From Lumbricus terrestris (lineage: Eukaryota > Annelida > Clitellata > Crassiclitellata > Lumbricidae): DNA of 64,000 bases. Position numbers and translations under genes: made by a program. Shown here one piece after another: positions 10,956 through 23,000 of the stretch (positions are counted from its first letter, which is position 1; each line of letters begins with the position of its first letter). The DNA is taken from assembly GCA_949752735.1 (NCBI GenBank), contig OX457047.1:38899741-38963740 (forward strand), written 5' to 3'. Under the pieces are notes generated by a model that saw only the letters and a list, made by a program, of their open reading frames with translations, was not told the DNA's origin and did not search any database.

Positions 10956-11285
10956 AGCGGCGCAGTCTTGGAGCTCGGCGGGCAAGACTTGAGAGCCGGG
11001 GTGAGGGCCGCTGGTACGACCGCCGCTGCTGCTGCTGGTGCTGATAACGTGACTTGGCGTCGTAGGGCTTCTGTGAATCATCTGAATTTGTACAGGGGCA
11101 CCGCTAGTCGTCGCCACCATCCGTCGTCGTCGCCATCGCCGTTGAAGAGTCAGTCACCAGTTGTTGTTGTCGCTGTGTGAGAAGCCATTCGCCTGCGTGA
11201 GATAGGACGACGAACCTTCGACGCTCCACCACCACCGTTGGGTCGAGGGACTGTGCCACTATCTACAGAGCGTCAGAGATATACC
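10956..11285. other. GC-rich stretch without assigned function
   Basis: CpG-rich, with GCTGCTGCTGCTGGTGCTG and GTCGTCGTCGCC triplet runs. It could be exonic or promoter DNA, but no conserved motif or clear splice structure was found. Confidence 0.3.
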
Positions 11286-11549
11286 CAGCGGCGCCCCCAG
11301 GATTTTTTTCTTGTACGCACAGCCAAGGGCGGATACAGAAATTTTCGATGGGGGGCGAACAGGGGAAATTTTTGTCAGGGTCGCCGAAAAAACTGATGAC
11401 CTTTTTTAGTCATGAGCCTCGAATTTCCCAAAAACATACCTTTTCCATCCGCCGAAAAAACTGATGACCTTTTTTGGTCATCAGCCATTTTTTTAGCCTT
11501 TCAGCGCTGTACGCACTTGCGTAAGTGCGTACGTCTGCGGGCGCCGCTG
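11286..11549. mobile_element. hAT-like MITE, CAGCGGCGCCCSCAG termini
   Basis: The left CAGCGGCGCCCCCAG and right CTGCGGGCGCCGCTG are inverted repeats with one mismatch. Flanking octamers GATATACC (11278-11285) and GATCCACC (11550-11557) match at 6 of 8. Inside is a CAAGGGCGGATACAG start typical of another MITE type and two GATGACCTTTTTT(A/G)GTCAT hallmarks, so it is composite or nested. Confidence 0.75.
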
Positions 11550-11559
11550 GATCCACCCT

Positions 11560-11785
11560 TCCATAACTGTGTCGGTCTGTCTGTTTCCCTCTGTCATTCT
11601 GTCTCTCTATCTGTGTCTGTTTCTCTGTCTGTCTGTGTTTATCTGTCTGTGTCCCTCTGCATATCTTGGTTTCTCTGTCTGTCTGTTTCTCTGTCTGTCT
11701 GTGTCTCTCTGTCTGTCTGTGTCTATCTGTCTCTCTGTCCATCTGCATCTCTCTGTCTCTGTCTGTCTGTCTCTCTCACCCCACC
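11560..11785. repeat. (TCTG)n-rich microsatellite
   Basis: Interrupted CTGTCTGTCTGT repeats. All long frames across it are low-complexity. Confidence 0.9.
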
Positions 11786-12628
11786 TACCTTTCCCCTCCC
11801 TCTCCAAGTCGTAAATTCTCTTATCTTTCGCTACTGTTTTTATCCCACTGGACTGCTGTAGGACCATGGAGTGGCGTCAAAGGCTCAAAGCTGATCGCCT
11901 CCGTATCGTGTTGGGACTGTTAGCGGATTGGTTGGGAAGTGTATTTGTTGGGGTTCGAGATCCAAGTCGGCCGCATGTAGGAACTATAGGCCTACAGCTG
12001 TTCCGAAAAGGCCTAGGTGATTGTCACTATTCGGCAGAATACGAATCTAATAGTTTACATAATAGGTTTAGGCGCCCTTGTAATGGCTGTGTTACCGCGC
12101 CATAGAAATCGTCATTGTTATTATTATTATTATTTAGCGGTCTACCGACAACATTCAAGATTTCAAATGTAAGCAAACGTTTCAGTTCAGTAAACTCCAT
12201 ATCTAAACTAAAAGTGAACAGTTAACTAGGCCTGGCCTAACGTGCAATTGTTGCATCACTCGCAAGAGCAGCCACATGTGCGGCAACAGATTTCACGTTT
12301 AGCCTACATTCGGTACGACCGTACGACGGCTAGCCGAATGCGGCCGAATATCGACCAGTTAGGCCTATTTAGCTCACTATTCATCCCCGAAGGGAATATT
12401 TGTTCGTATGCAGCTGCTTATGAAATAATTAACTTTTTAGAGCTTATAACTTGTGCAAGTGTGCTTTTAGACTGCTTCGCGTTCCTTAAAACTTCATATC
12501 GGTCAAATCAAGACGCACTATTAAAGGCCTGCAATAGGCCATTGTTTACCACAGTTGGCTAAATGCAAACAATGTCAAAAGGAGACCTAAAACGGAAAGC
12601 TTAGGCTACATGGTCGCCTAATAATATT
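11786..12628. other. Intergenic, no supported gene
   Basis: Only short frames without recognisable motifs; a short (ATT)n run near 12118. Confidence 0.45.
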
Positions 12629-12636
12629 ATGCAAAC

Positions 12637-12864
12637 CAAGGCCGTAGCCAGGATTTGATTTCGGGGGGTGTTTCACTCTCCAATTTCCCTGCCTAAAAAA
12701 CAGATGACCTTTTCTTAGTCATCTGGCATATTTCGGGGGGTGTTTTCATGCTTTTATTTAATGGTTTTTACATTATGTGCTCGTAAATGCATTATATTCT
12801 TTTTCACATTTTCGATTTCGGGGGGTGTTCAAACACCCAAAACACCCCCCTAGCTACGGCCTTG
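12637..12864. mobile_element. hAT-like MITE, CAAGGCCGTAGCYAGG termini
   Basis: Starts CAAGGCCGTAGCCAGG and ends CCTAGCTACGGCCTTG. Flanked by a perfect 8-bp duplication, ATGCAAAC, at 12629-12636 and 12865-12872. The centre holds GATGACCTTTTCTTAGTCATC. 228 bp, no coding capacity. Confidence 0.93.
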
Positions 12865-12872
12865 ATGCAAAC

Positions 12873-14171
12873 AATATTATTCAAAAAGTGGAATGGAACG
12901 TTTACCACAACTTTATTGATGTCTGCATGCATGTGCTGTTCATTTCGCGACTTTGGGCTACTTTTTGAGGTGTTTTCGCTGCCAAGCAATTATTCTGAAA
13001 TCTGACAACCCTGGTCGACAATTGGACGTATATCGTATAAAAGATTCCTCACTTCGAAGCAGAAATTGCACTGTATGCATATGTAGTCTATATGTCATTA
13101 TCTATAGGGAGATCTATTTCTTTTATTATCATGAATGCATAATGCACTATATTACGGAAAATAATAGGCCCCCTACATTATTTTTCCGCAATATAGTTTA
13201 TATTACGGAAATAATAACATGCATGTGCTGTAATTTATTAGTCGCCTATACACAGCACGAGATTGGCGTATGTCCCCTATAGGCCTACGCTGATATCAGA
13301 ATCAACATGACCACTTTCGCAGTGAGTTATTAATTCTGAAGCTTGCTTTTCGAAGTTTAATAATAAAAATACTAGTAATAGTCTGTAGTAATTGCAAAAT
13401 AATATTAATTTAAGGAACTTCACCAACTTATACCTAGATTGGCCTATCATTCGCCCAGCTAGGCAACTATAATTAACTTTTCATCAGATCCCTAATATCT
13501 TAGGCCTAAACTCCGGTGCCCCGGCCCGCAAACTTAACGTTGCCGTTGATGATCTACAGGACCTATCTCTCCTTCTCTAACACCAGCTCCAAACTCTCGC
13601 GCTCCTGCATTAAGCACGTTTGTGAATCTAGGCCCTAGGCCTAGTCTACGCCACATCTTGCCCATGCTCGATTTCAATCGGCTACTGTCTCCCGCATTGC
13701 GCCATTGACCACTCAAAACTCGAAGACCGCAATTCCTTTTTCCGTCAATGTTGTATCAACACAACTTCACTTCAGCGTCTGCAACTTACAAAACTCACAA
13801 GTCAGTCATGGGCGGAGTTTATCAGGGGCTAGGGGGCTAAACCCCCTCCCCGAAGGCGCAGATTCAGCGTTTTGCCGTGAAAATGGTGTCATTTCACGAT
13901 ATTTCAACGGGTTTAGCCCCCCCCCAAGAATGCCCAGACTCGGCATTTTTCGGCCGTGAAATCGTTCTTTTCACGAAACTTCAATCGAATGCCTGTCTCT
14001 GTCTGTTTATTTATATTTGTATGGCTGCCTTTCTTTCTGTCTGCGTAGGCCTGCAGTGGTCGCATGTGTGTCTACCAGTCTATTATAGGCCTATTGTCTA
14101 CATGCCTTCTTTGTCTGCCGGTCTATGTGCAAAGTGCAGGTAAGAACAAATCTCGTGTGGATAGGCTCTAA
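12873..14171. other. Intergenic with one MITE remnant
   Basis: Dense AGGCCTA oligomers near 13500-13650 and 14045-14095. At about 13808-13960, CATGGGCGGAGTTTATCAGG followed by GGGGCTAAACCCCC resembles a hAT-like MITE left part, but I could not find a clean right end. No gene supported. Confidence 0.45.
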
Positions 14172-14179
14172 TGTAGCAA

Positions 14180-14413
14180 CAGAGGCGGATACAGAAATTT
14201 TCGAAGAGGAGCCAAAAATAGGCTAGTCGATGACCTTTTTAAAGTCATGCGCTATACTTTTCCTTTTTCTCTGTCACCTTTTCCCCACTGCATTGTTGAA
14301 ATCCTTGTACGAACCTGGTGGGGGGACGTCCATTTTCTCCCGCCAGAATAGCTTGTGAAAATGTGCAAATTTCTGAATGGGGAATGGCCGGATTCCCTCT
14401 GGATCCGCCCTTG
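14180..14413. mobile_element. hAT-like MITE, CARRGGCGGATCCAG termini
   Basis: Left CAGAGGCGGATACAG and right CTGGATCCGCCCTTG-type ends. Flanking octamers TGTAGCAA (14172-14179) and GGTAGCAA (14414-14421) match at 7 of 8. The internal GATGACCTTTTTAAAGTCAT hallmark is at about 14230. 234 bp. Confidence 0.87.
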
Positions 14414-14421
14414 GGTAGCAA

Positions 14422-15156
14422 AATACAAAGAATTGGTTTCCAAATTCGGTAATAATACACTTGTTATTGAACCCAAAACACGCCCATGGATGTATGATTA
14501 CTTGTCTGATTAGTTGTCCGCCTGCCTCTCTGACAACTGACCAAGCCAACTAGCAGCCTGAATAGGGCCTACATACTAACTGGCTGTCTACCAGTGTCTA
14601 ATCTAGTCGCCTCACCTGTGGGTCAGGGTTAGGGGGCGACGAACCCTTTGTCCCTTAATTCTCTTTTCTGACGATCATACTTGTCACGTAGCCTACAGAA
14701 TTTTTCGGGGAGAGGGGTAGGGGAAATTTTACGTAGGCTTTGTGCAATTGAACATGTAGCCTATACAACAGTTCTCGATTTTTTCCGGTGAAAATGTCAT
14801 TGCTGGGGAAGTGATACGCATAGATCTAGCATTGCCTGTCTACAAATCTAACTAGTAATACCTGTCCGATCGGCTCTCTGACTCTGTTTAGGTGCGTTGT
14901 TTTTGTCTGCATGTCTGCCCATGTGTTTGCGTATACCTACCTGCAGTCTGTCTGTGTGTCGAGCCAATCAAGTCGATCTGGCCTTTCAACCTCTTCTGAA
15001 TGCGGTTCAACAAGGTGCCCGTGACGTCTTTACATGTGTTGACGTTGGACTCAGATAATTGCTGCCATCATAAATTATACACAGGTAGATCCATCTATTA
15101 TAGTCTTTGATATAATATATAGAAATAGGTTCATATATAGGCCTATATAGGCATAT
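14422..15156. other. Intergenic, nothing recognised
   Basis: No coding, RNA or transposon structure that I can support. Confidence 0.45.
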
Positions 15157-15222
15157 ATAATGCCTTCCCAGAAATTTATGTGTATATATAATATATATAT
15201 ATACATTCTGGGAAGGCATTAT
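15157..15222. repeat. 17-bp perfect inverted repeat (hairpin)
   Basis: ATAATGCCTTCCCAGAA at 15157-15173 is the exact reverse complement of 15206-15222. The 32-base loop is AT-only apart from a few bases. It could be a tiny MITE relic or a transcribed hairpin. Confidence 0.8.
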
Positions 15223-15399
15223 GTACATCGCTATAGAATATCGTCCACATTATGCCTTGGTGGGCTGGCACTTGGACTGAATGCATGAACGTCAAACAGA
15301 GCGAATCGATAAAGGTCTAGTATTTCGTTAAAAACAGGGTGAACACTGGCTGCCTCGTTCAGCCTTGTAGACGTATAAATATAGGAAAGACAAGTCTAA

Positions 15400-15720
15400 C
15401 GCGGATTATCGCCCGGAATCCATGTCGCGCTCGACCGGGCCAAACATTTCGCACAAAGGCGGATCGATGTTGCTAAGGCCGACCGCCCAAAACAGCGCAC
15501 TTAAGCGAACCGTCCACAAACCCTTTATTTCCGGGAGTGGTGGACACTGGCTCAGCAGAAACCGAACTGACGCGACATCTATTCTTCGGTTGATCAAACT
15601 GTTGCGCGCGCAGACGCGTAACGAGGCAGACGGCGCTAATGGCGGACGATAATCGAAGCACTTCCGGCGCTATAGGAATTACCGTCAGAGGGGGGCGGCG
15701 TGCATTCGCCATGGGCGACG
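15400..15720. promoter_or_regulatory. CpG-rich, promoter-like patch
   Basis: CpG-dense, with an ETS-type motif CACTTCCGG (about 15659) shortly after an ATGGCGGAC context at 15639. These features are common at TATA-less animal promoters. No gene on either side was recognised, so function is inference. Confidence 0.3.
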
Positions 15721-15918
15721 GCGTCGATAGTGAAACGGCGCATGCGACTGGGTAGCACTCCCTCGCCGCGAGAGTTCAGCAGGAGAAGAATAGAGGAATG
15801 TTTCGTCAAAGACTATCGAGCTAAACACGAAAGGAGACACAAAGGGGGAAACAGGAATGAACTCGGCAGGCAGCGGCAGTGATGTTTGCTGACAGCAGAC
15901 ATTTCTGTCGTAGACAAA

Positions 15919-15948
15919 TTGTGTTGACTGAATCCATCATCTAAGGAG
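15919..15948. repeat. 30-bp dispersed direct repeat, copy 1
   Basis: Identical to 16751-16780 and starts TTGTGTTGACTGAATCCATC. The flanks do not match. Confidence 0.85.
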
Positions 15949-16750
15949 GAGGCCGGGATTCTTTGTGTTCTAAGGCGATGTAGGTCTCCCTTGCGACTAA
16001 CAATTCAACAAAGCCAACAGTTTCAGTGCGATATGACATGTCCGTCTGCTAAACTTGTGGCAAACAAATACACACACACAGTCATAAAAGGTGTAGGCAA
16101 AAGACAGGATGGCATTTACAAGTAAAACCGATATGAATAAAACTTCTACTCACTACTTACTTATTAAGGAGCCTATTCATTTAGCACATTTTAGACATGT
16201 ATGCTGCTACATGGAATTCTAATATAATTTCAATTCATTTGATGATTATCAACTTCACCACTACCCACATCTTTGGTAGTGCCAGTTCCCAACCTGGAAG
16301 AATGAGGAGGGCAACACTAATTATTATTCAACTAAATGAAAGACACAAAACAACTATCCGCCAGCCAATCATTTAATCACTTAAAATCCCCTAAAAATTA
16401 ATTCAATTCCCATAAAAATTAATTCCCATACAATGCTATTCAGAGTTACAGCTTCCTCTGCAGAGAAATAAAATAAACAATATATTATGCAGCTGGAGAC
16501 AAGCTTAAATGCAGATTTTTTAAATGTACACAGGTTTCACATTTTCTCTATCATGCATACAATTCTCTGTTTCGCATCGTTACACAAAATCATTAAATCG
16601 TACGTGAAGAAAACACAATATAATATAATTATACCCATCTCCTTCTTTTCTTTATTCACCTTACTTGTTTACACTATATCTTCCTTACTCCTCTCTTTTT
16701 AAATCCTCCTGTCCTCTTCACCTATCAGTGTCTGTCTATCAATGTCTGTC

Positions 16751-16780
16751 TTGTGTTGACTGAATCCATCATCTAAGGAG
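16751..16780. repeat. 30-bp dispersed direct repeat, copy 2
   Basis: Identical to 15919-15948, 832 bp away. Copy 2 lies at the border of a TCTG-rich tract (16730-16885). Confidence 0.85.
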
Positions 16781-17238
16781 ATGTCTGTTCGTCTTTCGCT
16801 GTCTGCCAAGTGTCTGTCTGTCTGCCAAATTTCTCTGTGTCTTTGCTTTGTCTGTCTTTTGCATTGTCCGTCTGTCTGTCTCCACGCTACAATCAACACA
16901 TCTCCAATATTTCAACTCCTATTCACTCAGAAAGAGAGAGCAAGACTATATAAGCAGAAACCACATGCGCAGTTAAATCTATCGTCAACATGGAAGAAAG
17001 TCTGTTAAGTTCTTTAAAACCACTTGAGAACCAATTCTACGGACCCCGTCGCTTCTTCAAATGCTTCCCTAATTTAATTAGTATAAATGCAGATCTGACA
17101 GCTGAAAAAAGCCATTCAACACTAGCTGTGCACTTATAAAATCCACAAAAACTCTGCTGAAATATGAATTCCAATTCTATTTTGATCAAGGTACAAGTTG
17201 CCTTAATCTCTAAAAAAACACACAAATGACTAGCAAAC

Positions 17239-17366
17239 GTAGTTAGTAACGAGACCAGTAAACCTCTTCCGTAGTTAGTAACAAGACCAGTAAACCTCTT
17301 CCGTAGTTAGTAACGAGACCAGTAAACCTCTTCCGTAGTTAGTAACAAGACCAGTAAACCTCTTCC
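17239..17366. repeat. 32-bp tandem repeat, 4 copies
   Basis: Units start at 17239, 17271, 17303 and 17335 (GTAGTTAGTAACRAGACCAG core). The variable base alternates G, A, G, A, which implies that a 64-bp dimer was duplicated. Confidence 0.95.
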
Positions 17367-19487
17367 ACTCAATATTTGTACCAAACCAAATCTGCACCGT
17401 TAGAAATCAGAACACTTGAGAAATTAAACAAAAAGGTCTCAAAACAGCATGTGACACTTGTACCGTAAAGAAAAAACTGTCAGTAACTTCTTGAATAGGA
17501 CACAGAATAGATTTAATTATAAACTGGAATATGGAGAGTTTGGAGACATCCATATGTCACGCACGAAAGGAGGAGTGATCGGATTAAGGCAATTTTGAGT
17601 ACAGATTCATATGGCAAGGAGGAATGGTCAAGACAAAATGTGTACGTACACAAAATAAATTTTTAATTATGACTTATGATGTCCACATTATCCTATTTAT
17701 AACTTATTATCCAGTGGTTGTCCAATGATATTTTATCAGATAAAAAAGAAATGTGCAGTTATTATGTGCTATAAATACCGATATGTATATCTCCATCGGT
17801 ATGATAAATGTCTTATATTTGACATCAACTAATCAACATTTGTAAAAGAAGCGCAAGATATGCTCAGTTGTAAACACGCATGGAGAAGGTCCACACTCCA
17901 CGAAATGTACGAGGCGCAATGGGGAGAAATATGAAAATAGAATTTTTGAGTATGTCATAATATTACATGGATGGCCTCTACAGCAAAATACAAGATATTC
18001 TGTTGTCAACAGATACATTCATATTATTTTTAAAAAAAATTCAAATCACGGAAATCTATAGTTGTAGCATTTAAAATTATTCGCCCAACATTGCATCAAT
18101 ATTATTAACAATATTACATTTCATCAATCTTCCTAGTTTTCCAAGAACATAAATCCAGCTTCTATTCATGTAGAATTCATTTAAGATTGATATTAGTTAA
18201 GATTGTTTCATGTAATCATACTGCGTCTGTCAGAGCGAATAATAAAGAAAAGATTCTAATTATTGATATTATTAACTACATCATTCCAACCTCTATTTAA
18301 CTAACAATTACTTTTCATCGAGCCAATCTAAGTCAGAATCTATTCATCAATTGCACGTCCATTAATGGCAAACGTTATTTCCATCGATCCGACTTCTATT
18401 TAGCAAGAATTCCTTTTGTCAATCCAACGTGTATTATTAGACCAATGATAAAACCCAAGAAATGGCGAATAATTTACAACCTCAAATCAGTTTAACTAAT
18501 AAAAGCAAATTCAAAACAAGCGACAATTTCAGACAAGAAAATAAGATAACGAATAGATAAATGACTAGGGAGAAAAGACATAGATATGGAAAACGCGTGG
18601 AATGACCTCAACGCCTGGAATGACCTCAAACTGGAAAAGGCTAAATCAGTAAACATCTTCAGGGAAGCCTCACAGACATGCAGACGTACGTACAGTTCAG
18701 AAAAATGCTGCAGAAACCCCATAAACCCTCACCGCAAAACCCCCCAACAGAGAAAACAGCTTAACAATGATCTAGCACTTCGAGCAATATTAGCAACTAT
18801 TTCAACGGACACTCCTACTGTGATAAATAACACACAACACAGTTACACGGCCTCTTGACTCAGCGACATTGCTGCAACTGACAGACGGACTGCCTCTTTT
18901 TCTGAGCGAATTCAACTGAAAATAGAAATACAAACATCTTCACCCAAAAAGACATTTCATTAAACTAACTGAACAATTTCATGTACACACTCTGATGATG
19001 AGAGCATAGTTGTAAAACAGTTTTTTTCCGTTTTATCCTTTGCCTCATTCTTCCTGTTTTTTTTTACTTGATAAAAATGACATCTTATCTCGTTTTTTTA
19101 TTTGTTTAATGTCGTTTATAACACCTATGGATGAGAGTGGACTAAAAAACTGACTTGGAAGCCAATGCATCATTTATGAACCACAAAATAATCAAAACAT
19201 TGATGAAATATATTAATTGAAATGTCACAAAAACCAACGAATTTACACTTTACTATGAAAAACCACCTGAAGAGGTATTAAAAGAAGGTTCAAACAAACA
19301 ACTATGGGTATGCCCTTCACCCATCCCTACTGAATGACCTTCCCATCAATCCACTGGAAGAATTCAGTTGGGGTTCCACCCTCATCCCACCTTTACATGT
19401 AGACACTCTTATACCCTCAGTCATGTTGAGAGTGCCGCTGCATAGCCTGTACTACACTCATTCCAGTAAATATATTTCTTCACACAA
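17367..19487. other. AT-rich intergenic stretch, no gene seen
   Basis: Roughly 2.1 kb without a persuasive coding frame, RNA gene or transposon terminus. Confidence 0.5.
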
Positions 19488-19495
19488 GCATTAAG

Positions 19496-19796
19496 CAGCG
19501 TAGCCAGTCTAAAAAAATGAAAACCCAAGTTGGAGGGGCGAAAAAACCCAAGAAAACCCAGCAAATCTTTCGAAAATGTCAAGAATTTTCCGTCCAAAAT
19601 TTCTGATGACCTTTTTTAGTCATCTGGCACAAATCTTTCGAAAAATGTCCAAAATTTTCCGAAAATGTCCAAAATTTCCCGTTTAAAAAAAAAACCAAGC
19701 CAAAAACCCAAGTTTTACCCGGAAAAACCCCGATTTCCCAAGTTCAGATCGAAAAACCCAAGATCTTGTGAAGAAACCCAAGGAGTGGCAACGCTG
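19496..19796. mobile_element. hAT-like MITE, CAGCGTWGCCA termini
   Basis: Left CAGCGTAGCCAGTC and right GAGTGGCAACGCTG are inverted repeats. Flanking octamers GCATTAAG (19488-19495) and GAATTAAG (19797-19804) match at 7 of 8. The internal hallmark GATGACCTTTTTTAGTCATC is near 19606, and the interior is rich in AAAACCCAAG repeats. Confidence 0.87.
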
Positions 19797-19805
19797 GAAT
19801 TAAGT

Positions 19806-19862
19806 ATTTATATGGCTCCTCTTCAAGGAAACTACTCAGAAGTGCTACTGATGTGCCACACA
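19806..19862 (-). repeat. LINE/SINE 3'-tail fragment
   Basis: TATTTATATGGCTCCTCTTC followed by ACTACTCAGAAGTGCT is a minus-strand copy of the GCGCCTCTGAGTAG...GAAGGGGCGCTATATAAA tail. The tail recurs near 23090, 25245, 28630, 34860, 35065 and 44410. Confidence 0.6.
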
Positions 19863-20033
19863 GAAAAAGGTCTTCAAACGCTTTAAATTGAATGTGTCAG
19901 AGAGTGACCTTTAGAGGGAACAGGTGCACCTAACGAGGGATGCCATTCTGTCCCACTGGGCCAACAGACAAAACACGGTTTTGTGTGACGTAGGTGGCAC
20001 TTTAAAAACTCTCCGATATACAAAACAATACAT

Positions 20034-23000
20034 TTACCGATTTGATGCGAACGACTGCTGAACCGACGAACGAGCGACGTTTCCAGCCGTCTGCTGAACG
20101 GTCGGATTGGTCATCACTCCGCGAGCAAACTCCTCCTGAGCCTTGGCAAAGCTTGCTCCCGTGCTCCGGTAAATGCGATGCACCTGGAAAGCGCCAAACG
20201 AAGATACATATTCATATTCGTTTAATGAAACATAGGCAACACACATCGCAAATGGATACATAAAGAAATGGCAATGATTAGGATTTCTTTATTACTGGTC
20301 ATTCAGTTAAGTATATAGATGGGGGGGGCTGATTTTCCTTCAAGTCGGTATATAATATTGACGGGATAAAGTCGCGTTAGTCAAGTCGGTATATAACATT
20401 CATGGGATAGTCGCGTTAGTCAAGTCGGTATAATATTGACAGGAAAAAGTCGCGTTAGTCATCCGCTGGCAGCGAAAAGTCATATGGTCATTGTCGAAGG
20501 TCATAGCAGCGTCGAGCCAATGGGGGAAAGAGGCTGCAGCGCAGAACATAGGAGTCAAATCGCCTAAGCGAACAATAGATGTCCATGTCGGCTTTGATTG
20601 TAAGCGGAACTCATATACACCATCTGGTTTCATGATATGAAAAGCCATTAACACTAACCTACTAACTTTATCAAGCCACTACCATAAAGTAAAAGGCATT
20701 AAGGCATCAGTTGAAGATTGAGTAAATAAGGAAGAAGTCCCTTCAGCTAGACCTGAGGCAGCTGTGGGTATGAAGTGTTAGCGACCTCATTTTTTTAGCC
20801 TTGACATACGATGATGGGTGATCAGTCCTCTCCCTCATCGTCTCATCGTTTCACTGATGGTGCATGGTCACAATACTCATTATGGCCGACGGGGCGCAGG
20901 TGGAGCAAAAATCCCCGTCCCCCCCATCAACAGTCCCACATGGCCAGGTAGTGGGTGGCCATGATTATTATAACGAACCTCATTCTATCGAAAATTCTTC
21001 ATTCTAGCCACATCTAAACAATATCCAACTCGATGCCACAACGAGACCCAAGTTTACTTTAATGCGTAGTATTGTCCTGCGTTTGTGTGTAAAATGCCCA
21101 CAACCAAGGACTTTTGCACCGCTTACCCGTATCAGTGCAACGCCGTCACAGAGTGCGGCTGCACCAAACAGCAGACCAATGATGATCATGATGGCACCGG
21201 CCACAACCGCTCCTCCCTTCCCCGACGAAAACATCTCAATACTCGTAATTAGACCACTGAAAAAACAACAGCTTAAAAGTCTGTAGGTTATGCAGTCGTG
21301 CCTAATAAATTATGCATAATAAAATAACATGATGATAATGATGATGAAGATGGTAGTGGTGATGATGATGACTGACTGATTTATTGACCGACTTATTTAT
21401 TGACTGACTTCTTATTGACTAACTTATTTAGTGACTGACTGACTTACTTATTGACTGACAGATTTATTTATTGACTGACTGATTTATTTTTTGACTGACT
21501 GACATATATTGATTGACTTACTTATCGACTGACTCACTTATTTGATGACTGACTTATTTATCGACTGACTTATTTATTGACTGACTTATATATTGACTGA
21601 CTGACTTACTGACATACATTGATTGACTCATATATTGACTGACTTATATATTGACTGACTTATTTATTTATCGACTGACATATATTGACTGACTGACTTA
21701 TTTATTGACTGACTTACTTATTTATTGACTGACTTACTTATCGACTGACTTATACATGTATACTGACTGGCTTATCTATTGACCGACTTATTTATTGACT
21801 AACTTATCTATTGAATGACTGGCTCATTCATTGACTGACTGGAACTTACACAGTTCCCCATCCGTCGATTCCAAGACACTGGAGAATGCAGATGCAGAAC
21901 TGGAAAAAGAAGATGAAGAAGAAAATGAAGAAGTTGACGGAACTGTCATCTCTGGTGAAAAAAAAAACAACAACACATTTAATTGTTTACCTAATATTAC
22001 AATACATTTAATTGTCTACATAGAATATTACAATACATTTAATTGTCTACCTAATATTACAATAGTTACGGAGCATCAAAATTGAAGCAACATAATAATG
22101 TGTCTGGACACATTCTTCCACATCCGGGTTGCAACTCAGATTGCTCGAGAAAAGCGATCATCACGTATGGCGGATGAGAGCCCGCTTTGGCGACTGCACG
22201 TCCTCAGTGGACAGCTTAAGATGCTGGAACAGTCTTTCTCTCGCCCTGCAAGTGGCTCACTCATTCGACTTGAGCATTCACAACAGGACTCAAGATTTTT
22301 TTAGTAAGGACTATTCCGCTGTTTTTTGTTTGTAGGTGCACTTGTTATAGCGCCCTTTCAAGCTCCCTACTCAGAGGCGTTCCCGAATGCAGAGCGGACA
22401 CTGCATCGGAGTTTCACGCCGAAGCGCTGAGCAATTGCGAGTGAAGGACTTGACCAAGGTCCATACGCGGCGAATTGAGGTGGATTCGAACCTCGAACCT
22501 TCCGGCTTCAAGGCAACAACGCCACCACTACACCACCGCACCCCAGTTGTATGTGAGACACCTTGTAACGGCATGGTCATGTAACGGCGACATATCAATT
22601 GTCGTAATGATTTTTACTATTATTAACTACTACTAGCTTACCGGAAAGCCTTGTAGAGCGGTCTGTACCAACAGACGAAGGAGCAGGGCGTGAAGAGAAT
22701 GGCGTAGAGAATCGACATGCCGAAGGTCGTGCCCGAGTGATTGTCAATTCCGTTCTGCGATGATGCGATGAGATACGTCATGGAGCCGATGATGTTCAGT
22801 AGCAACAGGCCGGAGTAGCCTGGAGAAAGGAAACAACCAGGCATTAATTAATTAATCAATTAATTAATTAATTAATCAATGTTGTAATTAACGAGCAAAG
22901 GACATCAATGTTAGCTCTTTTGTTTCACATGGCAAAATAATTTTTTTTAACAGGAGTACTACATGTACCTCAAATGATGGAACATATGTAAGTGCCTGGA

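Noticed and set aside
13808..13975. Complete MITE starting CATGGGCGGAGTTTATCAGG
   Set aside because: No matching right end or target duplication found; recorded only as a remnant.
22480..22544. tRNA gene on the minus strand
   Set aside because: A and B boxes are present, but the acceptor and anticodon stems do not close and a second copy with the same body exists at 41270; it is a SINE head.
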